From positions 1 through 14,206 of the forward strand of contig URUW01000022.1 in NCBI GenBank assembly GCA_900551205.1: 14,206 bases of DNA, given 5' to 3'. A model generated the notes under the pieces. The model was not told where the DNA came from. It made no database searches and was given only the letters and a program-made list of their open reading frames with translations. Source of the stretch: an uncultured Collinsella sp. Lineage in GTDB: Bacteria; Actinomycetota; Coriobacteriia; Coriobacteriales; Coriobacteriaceae. The translations under genes and the position numbers were made by a program. Positions 1 to 6,768 of this stretch are shown piece after piece; positions within the stretch are counted from its first letter, which is position 1; each line of letters starts with the position of its first letter.

Positions 1-1
1 T

Positions 2-418
2 GCCGACGCTGTGTTGCGCTCGGGCCGCAAGCTCACCATGGTGGGCCTGGATGTGACGCACCGCGTGGTGCTCACACGTCGCGACGTTGCCGGCTGGACG
101 GGCTCGGGCACTATGGCTGGCTGCGCGTTTGCGAGCATGGTCGAGCACTATATCGGTTCGTACGAAATGAACGCGCCCTACCTGGGCGGCTGCGCGCTGC
201 ACGATCCGCTGGCGGTTGCCGTGGCGATTGATCCCACGCTCGTGGGTGCGCTCGGCTGTAACCTGCGTGTCGACCTGCTGGGCGAGTATCGCGGCCGCAC
301 CATCTGCGACGAGCACCGTCTGTCCGATCCAGATAAGAGCGCGCTCGTGGCGCTGACCGTCGACGCCCCGCGCTTCCTGTCCGAGTTCAAGGCCCGTATG
401 GCTCGTGTCCTGGGCTAA
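2..418 (+). CDS. Nucleoside hydrolase (IunH/RihA type), 3' part only
   Basis: Only the last 138 residues are present; the reading frame runs in from before the window. The segment GRKLTMVGLDVTHRVVLTR and the later ALHDPLAVAVAIDP are typical of the C-terminal half of inosine-uridine nucleoside hydrolases. The His-Asp pair of the HDP motif belongs to the active site: Asp is a calcium ligand and His is the proposed acid for the leaving base. The family cleaves the N-glycosidic bond of ribonucleosides to give ribose and a free base, usually in the cytosol for salvage. Base preference cannot be read from this fragment. A terminator follows 12 bases after the stop, so this gene ends its own transcript and is unlinked to the repressor gene that follows. 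Confidence 0.88.
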   Translation, partial: ADAVLRSGRKLTMVGLDVTHRVVLTRRDVAGWTGSGTMAGCAFASMVEHYIGSYEMNAPYLGGCALHDPLAVAVAIDPTLVGALGCNLRVDLLGEYRGRTICDEHRLSDPDKSALVALTVDAPRFLSEFKARMARVLG

Positions 419-431
419 ATGATTTTCACGC

Positions 432-467
432 CCCGTCCCATGTAGTCAATTTGGGACGGGCTTTTTT
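432..467 (+). terminator. Rho-independent terminator after the nucleoside hydrolase gene
   Basis: A perfect 9-bp stem (432-440 CCCGTCCCA against 452-460 TGGGACGGG) with an 11-base loop is followed by a C and six T (462-467). The right arm and T tract are part of a sequence that recurs in inverse orientation at 6724-6753. Confidence 0.85.
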
Positions 468-515
468 AGCTACCGAGTAAATACGCCCGTTGGGGGAATA
501 GTCGCGTCGCTTCGC

Positions 516-544
516 TTGACAACAGGCTAAACTAGCTATTAAAC
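516..544 (+). promoter_or_regulatory. Candidate promoter of the LacI-type regulator gene
   Basis: A perfect TTGACA -35 hexamer lies at 516-521. Possible -10 boxes are TATTAA (537-542, 15-base spacer) or TTAAAC (539-544, 17-base spacer). The AT-rich stretch stands out from the GC-rich surroundings. The candidate operator at 546-562 begins just downstream, around the expected transcription start, which would suit autorepression. Prediction from sequence only. Confidence 0.45.
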
Positions 545-545
545 A

Positions 546-562
546 TTTACTATTCTGTTTAG
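546..562 (+). promoter_or_regulatory. Candidate operator upstream of the LacI-type regulator
   Basis: The 17-mer TTTACTATTCTGTTTAG is, as its reverse complement, identical at 16 of 17 positions to 1827-1843 in front of the sugar operon. It contains the heptamer TGTTTAG (556-562), of which four more copies TGTTTA(C/G) occur only before the operon. The match between regulator promoter and operon promoter suggests a shared binding site for the regulator encoded between them. This is inference. Confidence 0.5.
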
Positions 563-644
563 ATTGAATTTGCGGTCGTTTAGTTGTCGAGTCACGGGGC
601 GGTCAGGCCACGATGCTCCGCCACGACCGTTGCTAGGGGGAACA

Positions 645-1655
645 ATGGCCAAAGCAAGTGTTCGCGAGATCAGCCGCATCACCGGTTTTTCGCCCGCAAC
701 CGTGTCCAACGCGCTCAACCGCAAGCGCAGCGTGAGCGAGGAGACCGCCAAAGTCATCCTGGAGTGCGCGCAGTCGCTCGGCTATCAGCAGTCGACGCAG
801 CTCGAGAGCATCCAGTTTGTGCTCGCGCGCAAGACGGGCGCCATCCTGGACGAGAGCACCTTCCACCCCGCGGTCATCGAGGGCGTGGAGCGCCAGGCGC
901 GTCGCCACGGCATGAGCACGAGCTTTGTCTCGCTCGACTTTAGCGACCTAGACGCCGTGCGTCCGCAGGTCGAGGGCCTGATTGCCGATCCGGCCGCCGC
1001 TATTGTACTAATGGGTACGGAGTTGGGCGAGGAGGACTACGCCCTGTTCGCTAACGCCGCCGCCCACCTGATTGTGCTCGATGGTTGGAGCGACCGCCAG
1101 TACTTTGATGCCGTGGTCATTGCCAATACCGATTCGGTGCTGCGTGCCGTGGACTACCTTATCGAGAAAGGTCACAAGCAAATCGGCTATCTGGCGGGCG
1201 ACCTTCGTATCCGCAACTTTAAGGACCGCGAGCGCGGCTATCGCCAAGCGCTTGAGGATGCGGACCTCGAGGCCAATCCGGCATGGCGCGTCACGCTGGG
1301 CACCACGCTCGAGGGCGCTTATCGCGACATGGGCGCGTGGCTCGACAATGCCTCGCACGACGACCTGCCGACGGCTTTCTTTGCCGAGAACGACGTGCTC
1401 GCCGTGGGTGCCATGCGCGCGTTCAACGAGCACGGCATTCGCGTGCCCGAGGATGTCTCGATCATCGGCTTTGACGACCTATCTCTGGGCGCTTTTTCCA
1501 ACCCGCCGCTCACCACGGTGCATGTTCCCAAGCACGAGGTGGGTGAGATCGCGGTGCGCCGCCTGGTGGGCAACATCCGCAATCCCAAGAGCTACACCTG
1601 CAAAACGGCTGTGTCGACCTATTTTGTCGAGCGCCAGAGCGTGCGCGAAATCTAG
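645..1655 (+). CDS. LacI-family transcriptional regulator
   Basis: The product has 336 residues, usual for LacI repressors. Residues about 1-50 form the helix-turn-helix and hinge (VREISRITGFSPATVSNALN, then a conserved LGY near residue 47). Residues about 57-330 are the periplasmic-binding-protein-like effector domain, with typical blocks such as LIEKGHKQIGYLAGD, FAENDVLAVGAMRAF and VPEDVSIIGFDD. The ATG at 645 is chosen because AGGGGG (635-640) lies just upstream and the HTH normally starts within a few residues of the N-terminus; the frame is open 27 codons further up, without a better start. It sits directly before the isomerase-transketolase-kinase operon and shares a near-identical upstream 17-mer with it. 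It is therefore probably the local repressor, released by a sugar or sugar phosphate of that pathway. The effector is unknown. Confidence 0.93.
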   Translation: MAKASVREISRITGFSPATVSNALNRKRSVSEETAKVILECAQSLGYQQSTQLESIQFVLARKTGAILDESTFHPAVIEGVERQARRHGMSTSFVSLDFSDLDAVRPQVEGLIADPAAAIVLMGTELGEEDYALFANAAAHLIVLDGWSDRQYFDAVVIANTDSVLRAVDYLIEKGHKQIGYLAGDLRIRNFKDRERGYRQALEDADLEANPAWRVTLGTTLEGAYRDMGAWLDNASHDDLPTAFFAENDVLAVGAMRAFNEHGIRVPEDVSIIGFDDLSLGAFSNPPLTTVHVPKHEVGEIAVRRLVGNIRNPKSYTCKTAVSTYFVERQSVREI

Positions 1656-1720
1656 GCGGAGACGGCATTGCCTGCAGCGTGCCAAAGCTCGCTAGGGCAG
1701 TTAACATAGTGCCATTCAGA

Positions 1721-1746
1721 AGAGGATCCTTCGGGGTCCTCTTTTT
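1721..1746 (+). terminator. Terminator after the LacI-type regulator gene
   Basis: A 9-bp stem (1721-1729 AGAGGATCC with 1734-1742 GGGTCCTCT, one T-G wobble) is capped by a TTCG tetraloop closed by C-G, an especially stable loop. A T run ends at 1746. It separates the regulator transcript from the sugar operon. Confidence 0.93.
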
Positions 1747-1767
1747 GTTTCCCTTGTATATTCAGTT

Positions 1768-1886
1768 TGTTTACATACCGTTTAGGCTGATTTCTCTACC
1801 GTCTACTGGTATTTCGCGCTAAACTTCTAAACAGAAGAGTAAAACATTTAGTAAACAGAACAAAACGAAACATGCGTCTGTTTACT
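1768..1886 (+). promoter_or_regulatory. Promoter/operator region of the sugar operon with four TGTTTA(C/G) copies
   Basis: The heptamer occurs as TGTTTAC at 1768-1774, CTAAACA (opposite strand) at 1827-1833, GTAAACA (opposite strand) at 1851-1857 and TGTTTAC at 1879-1885. The last two form a perfect 10-bp inverted repeat: AGTAAACAGA (1850-1859) against TCTGTTTACT (1877-1886), with centres 27 bp apart. The copy at 1827-1843 is a 16/17 match to the reverse complement of 546-562. TTTACA (1770-1775) could be a -35 element, but no convincing -10 follows at the right distance. The array could allow cooperative binding or looping by a tetrameric LacI-type protein. No binding evidence is available. 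Confidence 0.5.
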
Positions 1887-1912
1887 GAACATGTGACTAG
1901 GGGAGGACGTAC

Positions 1913-3313
1913 ATGGACAAGATCAAGCTCGGCTTTGTGCCCACGCGCCGCAGTATCTTTAGCGCGCCGGACGCGATCAAGTATCGCGGTCTGACGGCTG
2001 ATCGCCTGCGCGAGATCGGCGTCGAGATTGTGGATATCGACGACATCAACGACGAGGGCCTGCTGTTCGACGACAGCCATATCGCGCCTATCGTCGAGAA
2101 GTTCCGCGCCGAGGGCGTCGACGGCATCATGCTCTGCCACGCCAACTTTGGTACCGAGTATGTCTGCGCCCGCCTTGCCCGCGAGCTCGGCTTGCCCGTG
2201 CTGCTGTGGGGGCCGCGCGACGAGCGCCCCGAGCCCGACGGCACCCGTCTGCGTGATAGCCAGTGCGGTCTGTTCGCCACCGGCAAGGTCCTGCGCCGCT
2301 TCCAGGTTCCCTTCACCTACATGACCAACTGCCGTCTGACCGATCCCGAGTTCGAGCGCGGCGTCTGGGACTTTTTGGCCGTGTGCAACGTGGTCAAGAC
2401 CTTCAAGCACACCCGCATCCTGCAGATGGCCACCCGTCCGTTCGATTTCTGGTCGACCATGTGCAACGAGGGCGAGCTGCTCGAGAAGTTCAACATCCAG
2501 CTTTCGCCCATCCCCATGACCGAGCTTGTCCAGGCCGTGCGCGACGCCCAGGCTGACGAGCAGGCCATGGCAGCCATGCTCGCCCACATTGGTGACAGCT
2601 TTGAGATCTGCATCCCCGAGGACAAGGTTCCTGCGGTCGCAGGACTCGCCATTGCCATGAAGCGCTTGGTCGAGAAGTACGGCTGCAACGCCGGCGCCAT
2701 CCAGTGCTGGAACGCCCTGCAGGACGAGTTGGGCATTATGCCCTGCGCCGCCAACGCAATCCTCAACGAGATGGGCATCCCCATCGTCTGCGAGACCGAC
2801 ATCCATGGCGCTATCACCGCGCTGATGGTCGAGGCCGCCGACCTGGGCCGTCACCGCGGCATGTTCGCCGACTGGACCGTGCGTCATCCCGATAACGAGA
2901 ACGGCGAGCTGCTGCAGCACTGCGGCCCCTGGCCCTGCAGCTGCGCGGCCGTCAAGCCCAAGCTCACTTACCCGCTGGCTTTCGATCACCCCGGCGCGCT
3001 GACGGCCGAGGCCAAGCACGGCGACCTCACCCTTGCCCGCTTTGACGGCGACAACGGCGAGTACTCGCTGCTGCTGGGTAACGCCCGCGGCATCGACGGC
3101 CCGGCCGGCATGGGCACCTACCTGTGGGTCGAGGTCGACAACCTCAAGCGCCTCGAGGCCAAGATCGTCGAGGGTCCCTACATCCACCACTGCGTCGCCA
3201 TTCACGCCAACGTGGTGCCGGTGCTCTACGAGGCGTGCAAGTACATCGGCATTGTCCCCGACCTGTACGACCCCATCGAAGAAGACGTCAAAGCTTACCT
3301 GCGAGGAGAGTAG
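1913..3313 (+). CDS. L-fucose/L-arabinose isomerase-fold sugar isomerase
   Basis: The product is a 466-residue cytosolic protein resembling the L-fucose/L-arabinose isomerase superfamily but shorter than classical fucose isomerase (about 590 residues). These enzymes interconvert an aldose and a ketose with a divalent metal. The block CETDIHGAITALM (Glu294, Asp296) and the later MFAD (Asp320) resemble the metal-binding TEND...FAD pattern of FucI. A His-rich stretch near the C-terminus (residues 425-431, HHCVAIH) may supply the remaining ligand. GGGGAGG lies 9 bases before the ATG. The stop is followed after 2 bases by the transketolase gene, so the genes are co-transcribed. The partners point to a ketose that is phosphorylated and then cleaved by a transketolase. 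The real substrate is unknown; fucose itself is unlikely because no aldolase follows. Confidence 0.82.
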   Translation: MDKIKLGFVPTRRSIFSAPDAIKYRGLTADRLREIGVEIVDIDDINDEGLLFDDSHIAPIVEKFRAEGVDGIMLCHANFGTEYVCARLARELGLPVLLWGPRDERPEPDGTRLRDSQCGLFATGKVLRRFQVPFTYMTNCRLTDPEFERGVWDFLAVCNVVKTFKHTRILQMATRPFDFWSTMCNEGELLEKFNIQLSPIPMTELVQAVRDAQADEQAMAAMLAHIGDSFEICIPEDKVPAVAGLAIAMKRLVEKYGCNAGAIQCWNALQDELGIMPCAANAILNEMGIPIVCETDIHGAITALMVEAADLGRHRGMFADWTVRHPDNENGELLQHCGPWPCSCAAVKPKLTYPLAFDHPGALTAEAKHGDLTLARFDGDNGEYSLLLGNARGIDGPAGMGTYLWVEVDNLKRLEAKIVEGPYIHHCVAIHANVVPVLYEACKYIGIVPDLYDPIEEDVKAYLRGE

Positions 3314-3315
3314 AA

Positions 3316-4152
3316 ATGGCAACTATCGAAGAGCTTGAATCCCTGCGTTGGGACCTTCGCCGCGATTGCGTCGATATCATCATGGCTGGCGCCGGCGGCC
3401 ACATCGGCGGCGACATGTCGGTCATCGATGCGCTGATGACCCTCTATGCCAACCACCTCAACATTTCTCCCGAGACCGTCGACGATCCCAACCGCGATCG
3501 CTTCGTACTCTCCAAGGGCCACGCCATGGAGGCCTACTACGCGGTGCTCTGCCACGAGGGCTATCTGGACCTCGACGACGTCAAGGCCCGCTTCTCTAAG
3601 TTCGGCAGCCCCTACATCGGCCACCCCAACAACAAGCTCAAGGGCATCGAGATGAACTCGGGCTCGCTGGGTCATGGCCTGCCCGTGGCCGTCGGGATGG
3701 CGCTTGCCGGCAAGATGGATGGCCGCGACTACCGCGTCTACACCATCATGGGCGACGGCGAGCTTGCCGAGGGCTCGGTCTGGGAGGGCGCCATGAGCGG
3801 CGGCAACTACCAGCTCGATAACCTGTGCGCGCTCGTGGACCGCAACCGCCTGCAGATCAGCGGCAGCACCGAGGACGTCATGAAGCAGGATTCGCAGGAG
3901 GAGCGCTGGGCCGCCTTCGGTTGGAACGTGCTGTCCATTCCGGGCAACGACGTCCAGGCCATCGACGCCGCGCTGACGCTGGCCGCCGAGACCAAGGGTA
4001 AGCCCACGGTCATCATCCTCAACACGGTGAAGGGCTACGGCTCGCCGGTTATGGAGGACAAGGCCGCCTGGCATCATCACCTGCCCAACGATGAGGAATA
4101 TGCCCAGATCATCGCCGATTTCGCTGCCCATAAGGAGGCCATCAATGGCTAA
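3316..4152 (+). CDS. Transketolase, N-terminal (thiamine pyrophosphate-binding) subunit
   Basis: The 278-residue product matches the first domain of transketolase, encoded separately as in many archaea, Firmicutes and Actinobacteria. The thiamine diphosphate motif is clear: GDGE at residues 146-149, followed about 28 residues later by DRNRLQ (Asn177). FVLSKGHA (His69), IGHPNN (His103) and GSLGHGLPVAVGMAL (His120) supply the conserved histidines around the cofactor and substrate. It needs the next gene's product to form an active enzyme moving a two-carbon unit from a ketose phosphate to an aldose phosphate. The ATG at 3316 lies 2 bases after the upstream stop, with GAGGAGAG at 3303-3310 as ribosome binding site. 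Its last 8 bases overlap the next gene. Because it sits with an isomerase and a kinase, it may be specialised rather than the housekeeping transketolase. Confidence 0.92.
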   Translation: MATIEELESLRWDLRRDCVDIIMAGAGGHIGGDMSVIDALMTLYANHLNISPETVDDPNRDRFVLSKGHAMEAYYAVLCHEGYLDLDDVKARFSKFGSPYIGHPNNKLKGIEMNSGSLGHGLPVAVGMALAGKMDGRDYRVYTIMGDGELAEGSVWEGAMSGGNYQLDNLCALVDRNRLQISGSTEDVMKQDSQEERWAAFGWNVLSIPGNDVQAIDAALTLAAETKGKPTVIILNTVKGYGSPVMEDKAAWHHHLPNDEEYAQIIADFAAHKEAING

Positions 4153-5086
4153 CAAGATCGCCAACCGCAAGGCTATCTGCGACACGCTGCTCGAGGCCGC
4201 CGCAACCGATAAAGACATCGTCGTCCTGTGCTCCGACTCCCGCGGCTCTGCATCGCTCACGCCGTTCTTTGACCAGTATCCCCAGCAGTCCGTTGAGGTC
4301 GGCATTGCCGAGCAGGACCTGGTGAGCATCGCCGCCGGCATGGCCTCGTGCGGCAAGAAGGCCTGGGCCGCCTCGCCGGCGTCCTTTGTGACCACGCGCT
4401 CGTATGAGCAGTGCAAGGTCGACGTTTCGTACTCCAACACCAACGTCAAGCTCATCGGCATCTCGGGCGGCGTGTCCTACGGCGCCTTAGGCATGAGCCA
4501 TCACTCCGCGCAGGATATCGCCGCCATGAGCGCGATTCCCAACATGCGCGTGTATCTGCCGAGCGATCGCTTCCAGACCGCCGAGCTCGTGCGTGCCCTG
4601 GTCGCCGACAACAAGCCGGCCTACATCCGCGTGGGCCGCAACCCGGTGGAGGACGTGTACACCGAGGACGAGTGCCCGTTCCAGATGGATCGCGCCACCT
4701 GGGTGCGCCGCGGCACCGATGTGACGATCGTCGCTACCGGTGAGATGGTCCGCCACGCCGTGGACGCCGCCGATCTGCTGGCCGAGCAGGGCATCTCGGC
4801 AACGGTGCTCGATATGTACTGCGTCAAGCCGCTCGACGCCGAGGCCGTGATCGAGGCCGCCGGTGCCACGCGCGCCGTCGTGACCGTCGAGGAGCACAGC
4901 CCCTTCGGCGGCCTGGGTTCCATGGTCGCGCAGGTCGTGGGCGAGCATTGCCCGCGTCCGGTCAAGTGCCTCTCCCTGCCCGATGCGCCGGTCATCACCG
5001 GCACGAGCCCCGAGGTCTTTGCGCACTACGGCCTGACGGGTGCCGGAATCGCGCAGACCGTCGCCGAGTTCTTGCCCGCAGAGTAA
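4145..5086 (+). CDS. Transketolase, C-terminal (pyrimidine-binding plus C-terminal domain) subunit
   Basis: The 313-residue product carries the second and third transketolase domains. VEVGIAEQ (residues 50-57) includes the catalytic Glu56 that activates the thiamine cofactor. GMSHHSAQD (116-124) followed by RVYLPSD is the usual pattern of split transketolases and DXS relatives. Residues about 190-310 form the C-terminal regulatory-like domain (TDVTIVATGEMV, VTVEEHSPFGGLGS). The start ATG overlaps the end of the N-terminal subunit gene by 8 bases, which favours translational coupling and equal amounts of the two subunits. KEASAING-type coupling sequence is not needed, since AAGGAGG (4132-4138) gives a strong ribosome binding site. 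It is followed by a 56-base gap holding a perfect hairpin before the kinase gene. Confidence 0.92.
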   Translation: MANKIANRKAICDTLLEAAATDKDIVVLCSDSRGSASLTPFFDQYPQQSVEVGIAEQDLVSIAAGMASCGKKAWAASPASFVTTRSYEQCKVDVSYSNTNVKLIGISGGVSYGALGMSHHSAQDIAAMSAIPNMRVYLPSDRFQTAELVRALVADNKPAYIRVGRNPVEDVYTEDECPFQMDRATWVRRGTDVTIVATGEMVRHAVDAADLLAEQGISATVLDMYCVKPLDAEAVIEAAGATRAVVTVEEHSPFGGLGSMVAQVVGEHCPRPVKCLSLPDAPVITGTSPEVFAHYGLTGAGIAQTVAEFLPAE

Positions 5087-5089
5087 CTG

Positions 5090-5124
5090 GAATGTGACAA
5101 AGGGACCGCCCCTTTGTCACATTC
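5090..5124 (+). repeat. Perfect 15-bp inverted repeat between transketolase and kinase genes
   Basis: GAATGTGACAAAGGG (5090-5104) and CCCTTTGTCACATTC (5110-5124) pair perfectly around a 5-base loop. No T tract of terminator quality follows (GTTTTG), so read-through is expected. CCCCTTT at 5109-5115 is also exactly complementary to the kinase ribosome binding site AAAGGGG (5131-5137). The core ACAAAGG...CCTTTGT recurs in the palindrome at 8201-8242, which suggests a mobile or dispersed intergenic repeat family. Confidence 0.88.
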
Positions 5125-5142
5125 GTTTTGAAAGGGGTGGCC

Positions 5143-6633
5143 ATGGGCCGCTACATCATCGGAATCGATCAATCCACGCAGGGCACCAAGGCGCTGCTGG
5201 TGGACGAGGGCGGCCATTTGATTCATCGTGCCGATCGCCCGCATCGCCAGATTGTCAACGAGGCTGGCTGGGTGAGCCATGATCCAGCCGAGATCGCCGC
5301 CAACGTGCTGGCCGTGGCGCGCGCCGTGGTGGAGGAGACCGGGGTCGATCCGGCCGACGTCGCCGGCATCGGCATCTCCAACCAGCGCGAGACCACTGTT
5401 GCCTGGAGCCGCACGACGGGTGAGCCGCTGTGCGACGCCGTGGTGTGGCAGTGCGCCCGCGCCCGCGAGCTGTGCGACGAGCTTGCTGCGCGCGAAGGCG
5501 TGGCCGAGCTGGTGCGTGACACGACGGGTCTGGTGCTCTCGCCCTACTACCCGGCGGGCAAGATGGCCTGGATCCTCGCGAACGTTCCCGCGGCTGCCGA
5601 GGCCGCGGCGGCAGGCGAGCTGTGCCTGGGCACCATCGATGCCTGGGTGGTCTGGACGCTCACGGGCGGCGCGGAGTTCCGCTGCGACTGGTCTAACGCC
5701 AGCCGCACGCAGCTCTTCGACCTGCGCCGTGGCTGCTGGAGCGAGCCGGTGTGCGAGGCCTTTGGCGTCGATGCAGCCTGCCTGCCGCAGGTGACCGATT
5801 CCGATGGCCTGTTCGGTACAACGGACCTGGGCGGCTTTTTGCCGGCGCCCGTGCCCATTCACGGCGTGCTTGGCGACAGCCATGCCGCCTTGTTTGCCCA
5901 GGGCTGCCATAGCCGCGGCATGGCCAAGGCGACCTATGGCACCGGAAGCTCGGTCATGATGAACGTCGGCGACGAGTTCGTCGCCAGCTCGCATGGGCTT
6001 TCGAGCTCGCTCGCATGGCGTATGGACGGCGTGACCGAGTACGTGCTCGAGGGCAACGTGAGCTACGCCGGCGCCGTCAAGACGTGGCTGCGCGACGACC
6101 TGGAGCTCATCAACAATCCCGAGGAAGTCACCGACCTGTGCTACGCCGCCAATCCGGCGAGCCGCGTCTACTTTGTGCCGGCGTTTACCGGCCTGGGCGC
6201 GCCACACTGGGCGAGCGATGCCGAGGGCTGCGTCTTTGGCATGACGCGCACCACGGGCCGTGCGGAGTTCGTAAAGGCCGCCGACGAGTCGATCGCCTAT
6301 CAAATCTTTGACGTGATTGATGCGATGGTCGAGGATTCGGGCGCGGCACTGGCCGAGCTTCGTGTTGACGGCGGCCCCACGCGCGACGCGTACCTGATGC
6401 AGTTTGAGAGCGACTTGGTTGGCTCGCCCATCCGCATCGCGAGCAACGACGAGATGAGCGGTCTGGGTGCGGCCTGGGCCTGCGGCATTGCGCTGGGCAT
6501 GTACACGCGCGACGTCGTTGACGTCTACGGCGCTCGCGGCATCGTGGAGCCTGCCATGTCCGCCGACGAACGAGCCAAAAAGATCGCCGGCTGGCGTCAC
6601 GCCGTCGACGCGACCATCGCCTACACTGCCTAG
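5143..6633 (+). CDS. FGGY-family carbohydrate kinase, glycerol-kinase-like
   Basis: The 496-residue product is full length for glycerol-kinase-type FGGY kinases, which transfer phosphate from ATP to a polyol or ketose in the cytosol. Typical blocks are IGIDQSTQGTKALL (residues 6-19), NQRETT (Arg82, Glu83), VVWQC (Trp102), SPYYPAGK (Tyr135), GDSHAALFAQ (catalytic Asp245), YGTGSS (265-270), APHW and SGLGAA (439-444). The residues that bind glycerol in E. coli GlpK (Arg83, Glu84, Trp103, Tyr135, Asp245) have counterparts, but the following GlpK Gln-Gln is Ser-His here. That change and the operon context suggest a ketose or other substrate rather than glycerol. The ATG at 5143 is preferred over an in-frame TTG at 5128 because AAAGGGG ends 5 bases before it. 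It may be less or differently expressed than the upstream genes because of the preceding hairpin. Confidence 0.88.
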   Translation: MGRYIIGIDQSTQGTKALLVDEGGHLIHRADRPHRQIVNEAGWVSHDPAEIAANVLAVARAVVEETGVDPADVAGIGISNQRETTVAWSRTTGEPLCDAVVWQCARARELCDELAAREGVAELVRDTTGLVLSPYYPAGKMAWILANVPAAAEAAAAGELCLGTIDAWVVWTLTGGAEFRCDWSNASRTQLFDLRRGCWSEPVCEAFGVDAACLPQVTDSDGLFGTTDLGGFLPAPVPIHGVLGDSHAALFAQGCHSRGMAKATYGTGSSVMMNVGDEFVASSHGLSSSLAWRMDGVTEYVLEGNVSYAGAVKTWLRDDLELINNPEEVTDLCYAANPASRVYFVPAFTGLGAPHWASDAEGCVFGMTRTTGRAEFVKAADESIAYQIFDVIDAMVEDSGAALAELRVDGGPTRDAYLMQFESDLVGSPIRIASNDEMSGLGAAWACGIALGMYTRDVVDVYGARGIVEPAMSADERAKKIAGWRHAVDATIAYTA

Positions 6634-6646
6634 GCGGCTGCGCGGC

Positions 6647-6692
6647 GCCCGCAGGCTATTCCCGGGCAGCTCATTTGGGATGGGGCTTTTTT
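6647..6692 (+). terminator. Possible terminator after the kinase gene
   Basis: Beyond the kinase stop there is a short GCCCG (6647-6651)/CGGGC (6663-6667) stem. A sequence related to the first terminator's right arm, TTTGGGATGGGGC, then ends in six T (6687-6692). The arm that would pair with it lies downstream (6733-6750) instead of upstream, so this is not a classical hairpin-plus-T-tract terminator. Termination here is plausible but uncertain. Confidence 0.4.
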
Positions 6693-6750
6693 GACTGGTA
6701 TGATTGGTGCGATCATTCGAACCAGCTAAAAGAGCCCCGTCCCAAATTGA
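6671..6750. repeat. Long imperfect inverted repeat before luxS
   Basis: TCATTTGGGATGGGGCT (6671-6687) pairs with AGCCCCGTCCCAAATTGA (6733-6750) apart from one unpaired base and one G-T pair. An inner hairpin uses CTGGT/ACCAG (6695-6699 with 6721-6725) and ATGAT/ATCAT (6700-6704 with 6712-6716). In reverse complement the right arm matches 442-471 almost exactly (19 identical bases, then one indel and one substitution). The structure spans the space where the luxS promoter must lie. Confidence 0.75.
6696..6704 (+). promoter_or_regulatory. Candidate extended -10 promoter for luxS
   Basis: TGGTATGAT has the TGn extension and a -10-like TATGAT (6699-6704), with no clear -35 at the usual distance. 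It would place the start of transcription about 58 bases before the luxS ATG. It lies inside the inverted repeat at 6671-6750. Low confidence. Confidence 0.3.
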
Positions 6751-6768
6751 CTACCGAGAGGATCTGCC

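Noticed and set aside
564..644. Upstream start adding 27 residues to the LacI-type regulator
   Set aside because: The helix-turn-helix of this family begins within a few residues of the N-terminus, the extension overlaps the candidate operator region, and the ATG at 645 has a good ribosome binding site.
1796..3322. Long open frame on the minus strand opposite the isomerase gene (similar ones lie opposite the kinase gene at 5026-6600 and the GH1 gene at 8262-9848)
   Set aside because: These are by-products of GC-rich codon use on the coding strand. Their translations are low-complexity in His, Val, Ala and Gly, match no family I know, and have no sensible ribosome binding sites.
5128..5142. 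TTG start for the kinase
   Set aside because: It would place the ribosome binding sequence inside the coding region, and the ATG at 5143 starts exactly at the conserved N-terminal strand of the family.
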